A stretch of 64,000 bases of DNA, from contig CAZNSX010000001.1 in the NCBI GenBank assembly GCA_964575845.1, positions 806,001 to 870,000 on the forward strand, written 5' to 3'. The stretch is from CAZNSX01 sp964575845. GTDB taxonomy: Bacteria > UBA8248 > CAZNSX01. Positions 52,961 through 60,990 of the stretch are shown piece by piece. How positions within the stretch are numbered: position 1 is the stretch's first letter; the number at the start of each line of letters is the position of its first letter. The translations under genes were made by a program, and so were the position numbers. The notes below the pieces were generated by a model that ran no database searches, had not been told where the DNA came from, and was given only the letters and a program-made list of their open reading frames with translations.

Positions 52961-53662
52961 ATGAGGAATTCAGCAAGAGTCATAGGAACCGTGCTTTTGG
53001 CCGCCGCCATTGTCATCCCCTTAATTTCCTCCGCTCAAGGTCGGGGGTGGGTTACTCGGCCGGGTCCTGACTCATCATCCATAGAAAGTTCACCCATACC
53101 AAAGACAGAGGCGGAGAAGAGAATCTTGAGTGTGCTCGACGATATGGTTAAGAGCGGGAGATGGATGCAAAGCGTTTCAATGGAAGACGGTAGGTTGCTG
53201 CGGCTCCTCACGGAGGCGGTGGGTGCCAAGCATGTCGTTGAGATCGGCACCTCCCACGGGTATTCGGCCCTCTGGTTATCCCTGGGCCTGCGGACCACGG
53301 GCGGCAAGCTGACCACACACGAAATAAACCCCCATCGGGCCTCACTAGCACGCGAAAACTTCAAACGAGCCGGTGTTGACAAGATGGTTACGGTCGTCGA
53401 GGGCGACGCCCACGAGGAAGTTACTAAGCTGAAAGAGCCAATCGATATCCTTTTCATAGACGCGGACAAGGAGGGCTACCTCGACTACCTCAATAAGCTC
53501 CTGCCACTGGTACGCCCCGGCGGACTCATCCTGGCCCACAACATGAGCTCTCCTCCCCCGGACCCAGAATATATCAAGGCCATAACCATCAACCCAGACC
53601 TGGAAACGATTTTCTTGCACATGCACGCCCAAGGCATGGGCGTAACCCTCAAGAAGCGTTAA
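52961..53662 (+). CDS. Exported SAM-dependent O-methyltransferase-like protein
   Basis: Residues 1-26 form a Sec-type signal (VIGTVLLAAAIVIPLISSAQG). The remainder is a class I methyltransferase of the O-methyltransferase_3 (COG4122) kind: VVEIGTSHGYSALWLS as the SAM loop, THEINPHRASLA, and the metal-binding-like IDILFIDADKEGYLDYL. Export is odd because SAM is cytoplasmic; the hydrophobic end may be an uncleaved anchor facing the cytosol, or the protein may have another role. It has no obvious operon partners. Confidence 0.8.
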   Translation: MRNSARVIGTVLLAAAIVIPLISSAQGRGWVTRPGPDSSSIESSPIPKTEAEKRILSVLDDMVKSGRWMQSVSMEDGRLLRLLTEAVGAKHVVEIGTSHGYSALWLSLGLRTTGGKLTTHEINPHRASLARENFKRAGVDKMVTVVEGDAHEEVTKLKEPIDILFIDADKEGYLDYLNKLLPLVRPGGLILAHNMSSPPPDPEYIKAITINPDLETIFLHMHAQGMGVTLKKR

Positions 53663-54553
53663 GGTATCAAGAGCCCACTGTTAAACCGATACCGATATCA
53701 GCCAGACCGAAATGCCGGGTTCACGGAAGGTCGTTATGGAAGCAGCTCCGAAGAAAGAGCTCTCTCTTTTTGATTCAACTTGTGTCATCGTCGGTGCCAG
53801 CATTCACGAGACAGCACCGAGCGTGGCTGCATCCCTCAGGAATCCAAATCTTCCAGTCCGACCTATCTCGAAATGGATACGGACGAAATTGGGCCCCCCC
53901 TGAGGACGCCAGCAATTCCCCTTTAGCTCCTGCGCCTCGAGCTTGAGGTGCAAGGTCAGCTCCCGTCTCCATATTTTTCCGCCTTCCCTCTCCCCAGCTC
54001 GACGCCAGCAAAGAGGTCCCGTAGGAAGCCCCGTCTGCGAATTTTTCCTCAAAGATCCCGAGGAACTTTCCCATCTGGCTGGATGGGGATCAGCCTCCAG
54101 GATGGAAGGAGGGGTTGCGGTCAAGTTCTAGCTTCAAGGTCAGAGTCAGGAACATCGTTGCGACCAGAAGGCTGGCCATAAGGTCATCGTAGGAATTGTT
54201 CAGCATAAGGGCGAGCTTGAGCATGAATAACTCTCGCTCACATCTGACGAAAGAAGTGCAATCCCGTCGAAAAGAAGCGCACCCCCCGAAGGCGATGAGC
54301 ACCGAGGGAAGGGCCACGACGAGGAGGCGGGCTGCCCGGCAGCCCCGCCAGTCGTAGAAACCGGCTTAACAACCCCTCCGCTATCTCTATTCCTTTCCGA
54401 ATATTGCCGATAAGAAAATTTGCAGGCGCGGATGCCCTGCTAAAGGGAAAGATGCTTTTTTCAAGAATGAGGTTTGGGCGGCGAAAAGACGGGCAGCCAT
54501 AGCCCTTTTTGACGGTTCAGGTGGCTCGGGGGTTGCCGTCAAGAGGATCTTGA
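53663..54553. other. Gene-poor decayed region, with repeat copy 2 at 53882-53905
   Basis: Nearly 900 bases hold only short open frames on both strands without ribosome sites or recognisable domains. The GACGAAATTGG repeat described at 51484 occurs again here. Confidence 0.4.
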
Positions 54554-55111
54554 ATGGTTACGAATTCAGAGTTAAACCCCCGCCGGCCACGAGACCGCCG
54601 GCGCCTTTGGTCCGCCGCGCGCGCCCTGCTTCTTGTCCCCGTCGGTTGCCCTGCGGTCAGGAAAGCCGCGCTCAGAAAGCTTCTCTGGCCCCCTCCGCCG
54701 CTTACACCTCCGGCAGGCAGTAGCCCGTATCAGAGAAAACCTTGGCATGAGCGTTGCATTAAGTTTGTGCGGAGTCTGCGAAACCAGGATTGCCTGGAGA
54801 GAGGCGCGGCGCGGCGATTCTTACAAGCGCTTGCGGGCAAGAAAAGGGAGAACGATTTGCTCAGCCAGCTTGTGTTCGTCGACTCCGACCAGAAGTTGAC
54901 CCGCACCTTTGATCCCGACGGCAAATTCCTCTACGACATCACGCACGAGAGCCTGCAGTGTCCCACGGTGATCGCCACCGGCAAGGAGAATCGCATCTAC
55001 ATCATCGCCCATGCGCTCAACGTGCGCGTTGCCATCTGCCAGCCGGTCAACGCCGGAGCCCAGGACAATTTCCCCCCTCCGCCGCCTGAAAAGCCCGGGA
55101 CACTCAAATGA
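54554..55111 (+). pseudogene. Probable remnant ending in an NHL-propeller C-terminus
   Basis: The last 90 codons (LVFVDSDQKLTRTFDPDGKF, then ENRIYIIAHALNVRVAICQPV and PPPPPEKPG) look like the final blade and tail of NHL-propeller proteins found beside cytochromes. The first 90 codons are Arg/Pro-rich and unlike any domain, and an overlapping frame at 54633-54899 is also open, so a frameshift or fusion of fragments is likely. It ends in an ATGA overlap with the following cytochrome gene, which suggests former co-translation. Confidence 0.45.
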
Positions 55112-55794
55112 AAAGGGAATTGAAAAGGATGAGAAGGTTGACCCTGATAGGCATGGTCGCCCTTGCACTCGCCGTCGCGTGGGCCACTGGTCCGGGGGCT
55201 GCCATCGCGGGTCTTGAAGGGTCGGTACACGATTTTACCATCGCAACTGGTCCGAACTCGCAGTTCAAGGGTGCTAGTTCCATGTGCTCCACCTGCCATG
55301 TATCGCACCGTTCATCGAACGGCATACTAACCTGGAACCACACTCTGTCGGCGAATCAATTGACTTTTGCACAGGGCGCGGCGACGAGTGCAGGGACCCG
55401 GCTCCCCACGAACATAAGTTCATGGACCGGCACCACAAAATATTGCCTGAGCTGCCACGACGGAAGCGTTGCCGTTGGCAATGTTATCGACACTAGCGAT
55501 TGGGGCACCGCAAAGATTACTGACACCGATAAGATCGTCGCCCCCGGCGGCGACCTCTCGGGCATCCACCCGGTGGCGGTTCCCTATCCCGATATCGCTG
55601 GCGCCACCTACAATGGCATCACCACCGCGGCTGACCCGAGTAAATATGCTGCGCACCCGACGGGGGTCAGGCTCTACGGAAGAAATACCGGCCAGAAGGG
55701 CATCGAGTGCGGCTCATGTCACGAGGTGCACGCTGACAACACTCATGGCGCGCTACTTCGTGGCGGCTTCAGCTGCACCGCCTGTCATATGTAA
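55108..55794 (+). CDS. Secreted tetraheme cytochrome c
   Basis: A signal peptide (about 1-34) precedes four CXXCH sites: CSTCH, CLSCH, CGSCH and a terminal CTACH one residue before the end. WNHTLSAN, YCLSCHDGS and GIHPVAVPYPD are shared with the partial cytochrome at 63381-64000, so the two are paralogues. Each heme would be attached in the periplasm. A role in extracellular or periplasmic electron transfer is inferred from the neighbours. It may pair with the NHL remnant upstream. Confidence 0.9.
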   Translation: MKRELKRMRRLTLIGMVALALAVAWATGPGAAIAGLEGSVHDFTIATGPNSQFKGASSMCSTCHVSHRSSNGILTWNHTLSANQLTFAQGAATSAGTRLPTNISSWTGTTKYCLSCHDGSVAVGNVIDTSDWGTAKITDTDKIVAPGGDLSGIHPVAVPYPDIAGATYNGITTAADPSKYAAHPTGVRLYGRNTGQKGIECGSCHEVHADNTHGALLRGGFSCTACHM

Positions 55795-55887
55795 GCCAAG
55801 AGCGGTATTTCCACTCTGCCCCCTCTCATAACAATAAAGATAGAATTCCCCAGGGTTCGACTCCCGCATGACGTCGGCGCGAGCCCG

Positions 55888-57582
55888 CTATGGGTAGCTC
55901 TCCGGCTCGTGATTCTTTCCGTGGCACAGGAGAAAGCACTGGCCACGGCCCGAACCCAGCGAGATATGCTCGAGGCGACCCTGTTTCTGCGAGGAGCTTA
56001 CGACCGTCTTCCCCGTCCGATCCCGGAGCATGAAGTTTATCAGGCCGACGCTCTTCCGCGATCCGTGCGCGTCGTGGCACACGGCGCAAGATGTTGCCTC
56101 GTCCACCACGTGCTCTTTGTGTGAGAAGGTATTGGCCCGGTCGTTGACCTGGAAATCGCGGTTGTGACACTTGTAGCAGAGGGCATAGCTCTGGAACGAC
56201 TCAGACGAGGGGTCGTTCACCTGGTATTCCTGCTCGAGGATCGGCACGTAGCTGGAGCCGTGCGGGCCGCGGGGTTGGGTTCCGCCTGGGGTCCAGTCGT
56301 CGTTGTTGTGACAAGAGGTACAGTAGATGATGCTCGCGCGCGAGAATCCCGGCTCGAAGCCCCCCATGGAGGTGTTCTTCCCCACGGTCGCAAGCGGATG
56401 GTAGGAGGGGTTGCTCAGGTTTATCTTCAAGCGAATATTCCGGGTGTTGTCCTGGCGGACGACCCTCCCCGTTGTAGTCTGGTCCGAGACGCCATGACAC
56501 TTCAGACAGACTTCATACTCGTAAGCGGCCTCACCCACAGTGGCCCCCGAGATGTTCACCCCGCGAACCCCCTGCAGCGCTCCGGATGCGATGGGGGGGC
56601 TTGCCGCCCTGGACACAGCCTGATGCGGGTTGTGGCAGTCGGTGCAGGTGACGTGGCGCGGCATTGTGTTGGGATCCTCTCGGGGGTCATGGGTCCAATT
56701 GGTGGAATCGATCGGGTGCGCGCTGAACTTCAAGAACTCGGGCTCGAGGTTCTTGGATGCCACGGAGCGGTTGTGGCACACGAGGCACACGGCGCGCTCC
56801 TGGCTATCCCTCAGGAGGCGTGGGGGCCGAGGGGCTGCATGGGAGCGGTGGCAGTTCATACAACCATTCTCCAAGACCGTCGTGTACGGCGAATCCGCCC
56901 AAGGGTTCGTCCCGGTCCAGCGCAAGGGCGCTGGCGAGGTGGCGTGGGTCGAGCCTGTCCAGTTTCTCTGCTTGTGGCAGGCGGTGCAGAGGGCCCCGGC
57001 ACTGTCGTCCATCCGTAGGAACTTCCGGTAAGGATTTTCGTGAGCCTCGTGGCAGGTGGTGCACTGTAGTTGCTGGGTGCTATCGAGGGGGAGCGCTTTC
57101 GGGAGAGTGGCCGGGTCCGCAAGCTGTCCCTGCCTGAGGGCCAGCGATGCATCGTACACGAAGGAAATGGGGTGGTCGTCCGAGAGGTCGGTCCCCAGGA
57201 CCCCGCGCCCGGTCAGCCGGCCCAGTGTCACCGGTCCGGCGGCAGGGCGGACGCGGAGGTTGCCCAGCGCGGTCGTGCCGTCGTGGCAGCTCAGGCAGAG
57301 GCGAGAGGCGCCGGTGGGCTGATTGAGCTGGGCCTCCAGCGTGGAGCTCGCGTAGAGGTTGTAGATAGTCGGGGGAAGGTCGCGGTTCCAGCCCGCTCGG
57401 TTCGTCCCGGCACCGTGAGGCGTGTGGCAGAATGCGCACATCTTTGCCACTCCGGGCGCCTTGACGACCCCCGGCCCTACGGCAGTGAGGTTGTGGAGGG
57501 TATTGGCAATCTGGCCGTTAGCGATGGGCGCGCAAAGCAGAAATATCCACAGTACCAGGCACCCGACAAAACCCTTACCCAT
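55888..57582 (-). CDS. Secreted dodecaheme cytochrome c
   Basis: After a signal peptide (about 1-23) the 564-residue protein carries eleven CXXCH sites (CAFCH, CLSCH, CTTCH, CTACH, CMNCH, CLVCH, CTDCH, CLKCH, CTSCH, CYKCH, CAVCH) and one final CFLLCH, a CX3CH variant. Histidines that could be distal ligands are common (HTPHG, HNPHQ). It ends the porin-cytochrome operon, where it would be the outer-surface electron carrier. Its start overlaps the NHL lipoprotein gene by eight bases. Confidence 0.9.
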   Translation of the reverse strand: MGKGFVGCLVLWIFLLCAPIANGQIANTLHNLTAVGPGVVKAPGVAKMCAFCHTPHGAGTNRAGWNRDLPPTIYNLYASSTLEAQLNQPTGASRLCLSCHDGTTALGNLRVRPAAGPVTLGRLTGRGVLGTDLSDDHPISFVYDASLALRQGQLADPATLPKALPLDSTQQLQCTTCHEAHENPYRKFLRMDDSAGALCTACHKQRNWTGSTHATSPAPLRWTGTNPWADSPYTTVLENGCMNCHRSHAAPRPPRLLRDSQERAVCLVCHNRSVASKNLEPEFLKFSAHPIDSTNWTHDPREDPNTMPRHVTCTDCHNPHQAVSRAASPPIASGALQGVRGVNISGATVGEAAYEYEVCLKCHGVSDQTTTGRVVRQDNTRNIRLKINLSNPSYHPLATVGKNTSMGGFEPGFSRASIIYCTSCHNNDDWTPGGTQPRGPHGSSYVPILEQEYQVNDPSSESFQSYALCYKCHNRDFQVNDRANTFSHKEHVVDEATSCAVCHDAHGSRKSVGLINFMLRDRTGKTVVSSSQKQGRLEHISLGSGRGQCFLLCHGKNHEPESYP

Positions 57583-58618
57583 CGCCTCCTCCCGCCAGGT
57601 ACTCGAACACCTGGATACGCTTGTTGTAGGCGTCGGCGACGTAGATCCGATCCTGGGGATCGATGAAGACGCCCCCCGGCAGCCAGAACTGGCCGGGACC
57701 GAGTCCCCTCTCGCCGAAGGTCAGAAGGTACCGTCCGCTGCGGTCGAAGATCTGAACGGCGTCGAACAATGTCTCCACAACGTAGATGTGACCCTCACTG
57801 TCGACCGCAACGCCCTTTGGCATGGCAAAGTCTCCGGAAGTGTCGCCATGCGTCCCGAATTTGCCCGCGAATTTCCCCTCCGGCGAGAAAAACTGGACCC
57901 GGAACCCGAGAGAGTCCGTGACGTAGATGGTCCCTTCACGGTCCACCGCCACGTGTGTCGGGAAGTTGAATTCACCGTTGCCGGTTCCGCGCGCGCCGAA
58001 CACCCCTACCGGCCTGCCGTCTCCGGTAAAGATCGAGACGCGGTGCGCGGCACTGTCGACCACGTAGAGACGGTCTCTCACCGCGTCGTAGGCGATACCC
58101 GCGGGGCGCCGCAGATACGCCTTCGGGATGGTTCCCCTCAGTTCTCCATCCGGGGAGAGGAAGAACACCTTCGCGAGAAATGAATCGGCAAGGTAGATCC
58201 GGCCATTCCGCCCGAGGGCTACAGCAACCGGAGAGATCAGGCCTTGCCCGCCCGCCTCTCGGATCCGGTAGAACCGCTTGGCCGCGATGTCTAGGATAAA
58301 CATGGCCTGCGCTCCGGGGTCGGCTACATAGATGGTTTGACCTCTCGCGGCGACACCGGTGGGGCGGATGAACCCCTCTTCCTCCCTTCCGGCCAGGAAC
58401 TCGCCGAGACGTCGCCAGAAGGAGGGATGGATGCCCATGTCCGCCGGCCGCGCTAAAGCTCGCACGAAGCGTATTCTCGCCCGCAAGGGCGGCTGGGGCC
58501 ATACCAGCCTCACTTCGAGGCCCTCTCGCCCGGCCGGGAGGCGGCTCGACGGCGGCTCGCAGCCTGAGGCCAATAGAGCAATGGCCAGCAGCGTGAGGCC
58601 ACAGATCCTCAAGCCCAT
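57575..58618 (-). CDS. NHL-repeat beta-propeller lipoprotein
   Basis: A lipobox (IALLASGC, lipidation at C20) is followed by a six-bladed NHL propeller with regular repeats: TGVAARGQTIYVADPG, VAVALGRNGRIYLADS, GIAYDAVRDRLYVVDS, HVAVDREGTIYVTDS, GVAVDSEGHIYVVE and GVFIDPQDRIYVAD. NHL proteins accompany multiheme cytochromes and porins in metal reducers, probably as structural or assembly factors. It sits between the beta-barrel and the dodecaheme cytochrome genes. Confidence 0.9.
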   Translation of the reverse strand: MGLRICGLTLLAIALLASGCEPPSSRLPAGREGLEVRLVWPQPPLRARIRFVRALARPADMGIHPSFWRRLGEFLAGREEEGFIRPTGVAARGQTIYVADPGAQAMFILDIAAKRFYRIREAGGQGLISPVAVALGRNGRIYLADSFLAKVFFLSPDGELRGTIPKAYLRRPAGIAYDAVRDRLYVVDSAAHRVSIFTGDGRPVGVFGARGTGNGEFNFPTHVAVDREGTIYVTDSLGFRVQFFSPEGKFAGKFGTHGDTSGDFAMPKGVAVDSEGHIYVVETLFDAVQIFDRSGRYLLTFGERGLGPGQFWLPGGVFIDPQDRIYVADAYNKRIQVFEYLAGGGDG

Positions 58619-58632
58619 GCCTTCCCCTCCTG

Positions 58633-60651
58633 TCAGAACCGGCGAACGATGCGCAGGATGACTCGGTACTCCTCCGTATCGGTATCTCCGCGCTTCCGGT
58701 CGAAAAACTCCAGCGTGGGGCTCACCTCAAGTTTGCGGAAGAGCCAGCGGGCCCGCAGACCCGTCTCCAACGTGCGCTCGGTGGGAATCAGCGTGTCCCT
58801 GAGATAATCCACCCTTGCGAAAGCTTCGGCGAAGAGGCTGGCCCTGAACGCGTAAGTCAGGGTGGGCCCACCGGCCAGGATGGTCCTGCTCTGCCGCCGG
58901 GGCCGGGAGAATTCGGAAAAGGTCTCGCTCGCATTAACCGTCAGCCTCAGCTGCGGTAGGATGGTCATGCCCAGGAACTGCCTCAGCCGAAATGTATCAT
59001 ACGCCTGGCGTCGCGATTTCAAGCGCTCTCCCTCCGCCACGAGGCTCCCACGGAGCCGCTGACCGTCATAGCGCAACTCGACCCCGAGGGTGTCCGACCG
59101 CCGGTCCTCCAGGAACTGGCTGTCGCGGCCCGAAATGTAGTCCTGCTCTGTCTGCTCGTGAAAGAAGAAGGGACGGATCCATCCGTAGTTCACGCTGAGG
59201 TTGGCGCGCCAGGTCTTCGTGGTGAAGGTGAGGGAGGGGGAAACGGTGAAACTATAGTCAACGGCGATTGTGTCTCCGGGGTTGATGCCCGGCGCAATCC
59301 CCGAACAGGGCACCGGCACAATATTCGTGATGTCGCCGGCGGCACTGAGCGTATAGTCCCGCCCGAGAACGAGCGGGGTGGGAGGCCCCGGCGCCGGGAG
59401 ACAGCCGGCCGGCAAAGGCCCCACCGCCATCTTCGTGACCACGACCGAAGAGGTCACGACGAAAGGATTCCGCAGGTCAATCGGGAGGGCGAATGGGGTC
59501 GCGGCGGTGTGAGTCTCCTGGGAGACAAAGGTCTCGGTGACGGCGAACTCGTTGTCCTCGTATTTGAGGCTTCCTCCCAGACCAGCGGTCAGCAAGCCTT
59601 CCCTCGGCAGGCGCTTGTTGTAGGCAAAGTCCAACCGGCTGTCGAGGATGTCCTTATTGCCTCCGGGGAGGTCCTCGAAGGTGGCATCCAGTCCGAGAGC
59701 GGTGTTGAGACTCTCGTACAGTCGGTGGTCCAGGGAGAACCCGAGTGTTTGTGTGGTAGTCTCGCCGCCCGGCGTATCCGTGTCGGTCAAGAAATAGCGA
59801 TACGCTGTTCCGAGACGCTCGCTGTGGTCGATACGCAGCAATTCATTCAGATTCAATGTCGTCAAGTCCGCGACACCCGTGCGCTTGAAACCGCGCAGAC
59901 GAGAGTCCCAGTGCCAGTTCAGCTCCGTCCCGAAGTCCAAGCTGTAGTTCAGGTTGCCCTCGTGGCTTTCAAAGCCGAGGTTCGGGAAGACCTTGTCGGA
60001 GAGGTCGACGAATTCGTACCGGGCGTCCAACTCGCTATCGACCCACCCGCGTTGTCCCTCGTAGGTAAAGGTGTTCCGCCGGTCTTCGCGGCGAGACACG
60101 AAAGTGCCCGTGCGCGATTCATCCTTCCGATACTCCTGGCGAAAGGACAGCGTCGAGGGGATGTACAACCCCCTGAGAAAAAGACTCCCCCCCATGTTCT
60201 GGCTCAGGATGTCGGTCTGGCCCGCCAGCTCGCGGGATTCGATGGATTTATTCCAGTTAGAGAAGAGGTTTAGTGAAGTATTTCTCTCAGAGAAAATGGT
60301 GGCGAAGGCATCATATCCCCCCAACGTACCTTCGCGTGAGAGGTCGATGTCATCCGTCGTACTCCGCTCCTGAGACAGTCCGAAGGTCCCGCCCAGGGAA
60401 AACGTCACGAGCCGCGGGTCGAAAATGTATGCCCCTGTGTTCCGGAGGGTGAGCTTCTCTTCCGTGCGCGTCCTTTCGACCGTGCTCTTTTGTGAGCCGC
60501 CCGTCTCTGTGTGCTGGCGGTCAAAGTCCACCAGACCCTCCAGCGAGCCTCCCCAGTTTCCCAGGCGAAACCCCTGCGCTCCAGCGGAGGCGAAAAAAAA
60601 AACAGCCGTCAGGGTTGCCGCGGCAGGAATTAACAGAAGCCGCAACGTCAT
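58633..60651 (-). CDS. Outer-membrane beta-barrel protein of a porin-cytochrome conduit
   Basis: A signal peptide (LLLIPAAATLTAVFFFASAGAQG) is followed by about 640 residues of alternating beta-strand pattern with many Tyr, Phe and Arg, ending in a terminal Phe (ILRIVRRF), the BAM signal. There is no CXXCH. With the flanking cytochromes this fits the barrel component of a porin-cytochrome complex (OmbB, ExtI or MtrB-like by role, not by visible similarity). The start at 60651 overlaps the triheme stop as ATGA; a longer frame from 60699 would overlap far more. Confidence 0.82.
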   Translation of the reverse strand: MTLRLLLIPAAATLTAVFFFASAGAQGFRLGNWGGSLEGLVDFDRQHTETGGSQKSTVERTRTEEKLTLRNTGAYIFDPRLVTFSLGGTFGLSQERSTTDDIDLSREGTLGGYDAFATIFSERNTSLNLFSNWNKSIESRELAGQTDILSQNMGGSLFLRGLYIPSTLSFRQEYRKDESRTGTFVSRREDRRNTFTYEGQRGWVDSELDARYEFVDLSDKVFPNLGFESHEGNLNYSLDFGTELNWHWDSRLRGFKRTGVADLTTLNLNELLRIDHSERLGTAYRYFLTDTDTPGGETTTQTLGFSLDHRLYESLNTALGLDATFEDLPGGNKDILDSRLDFAYNKRLPREGLLTAGLGGSLKYEDNEFAVTETFVSQETHTAATPFALPIDLRNPFVVTSSVVVTKMAVGPLPAGCLPAPGPPTPLVLGRDYTLSAAGDITNIVPVPCSGIAPGINPGDTIAVDYSFTVSPSLTFTTKTWRANLSVNYGWIRPFFFHEQTEQDYISGRDSQFLEDRRSDTLGVELRYDGQRLRGSLVAEGERLKSRRQAYDTFRLRQFLGMTILPQLRLTVNASETFSEFSRPRRQSRTILAGGPTLTYAFRASLFAEAFARVDYLRDTLIPTERTLETGLRARWLFRKLEVSPTLEFFDRKRGDTDTEEYRVILRIVRRF

Positions 60652-60980
60652 TTGCTCGCCACATGACAACGACCACAAGTTTCGAAGGTCACACCCCATG
60701 CGACCTTGCCGTTGTGACAGGCCCCGCAGGACTCGCCCTTCATGATCGCATCCATAGTAACCTTGTCCGCTCCCGCCTTCATCTTGAACGGATCAGGGTG
60801 GCAAGCGTAGCACTTGTACCGGATTCGATGGATCCAGTGGGGGAATACGGCTGGCGGCGTTCCCCCCTTCTCTCCCTGTCGTTTGAAGACCACATCGCCC
60901 TTCACGGCCAACCCCGCAGACGACGCGAGTCCAATTACCAAGGTCAGCAAGACCGAGATAATGATGAGTCGAGCATTCAT
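60648..60980 (-). CDS. Periplasmic triheme cytochrome c7-like
   Basis: The 110-residue protein has a signal peptide (LIIISVLLTLVIGLASSAGLA) and three CXXCH sites (CYACH, CGACH, CGRCH), with FPHWIHRIRYKCYACH supplying a distal histidine. This is the compact c7 or class III-like type that shuttles electrons across the periplasm. It lies between the 9-heme lipoprotein and beta-barrel genes, with which it is translationally coupled. Confidence 0.9.
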   Translation of the reverse strand: MNARLIIISVLLTLVIGLASSAGLAVKGDVVFKRQGEKGGTPPAVFPHWIHRIRYKCYACHPDPFKMKAGADKVTMDAIMKGESCGACHNGKVAWGVTFETCGRCHVASK

Positions 60981-60990
60981 GGCGTCCCTC

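Noticed and set aside
59158..60273. 371-codon + strand frame antisense to the beta-barrel gene
   Set aside because: The minus-strand protein has a signal peptide, beta-strand pattern and operon context; the + frame is its shadow.
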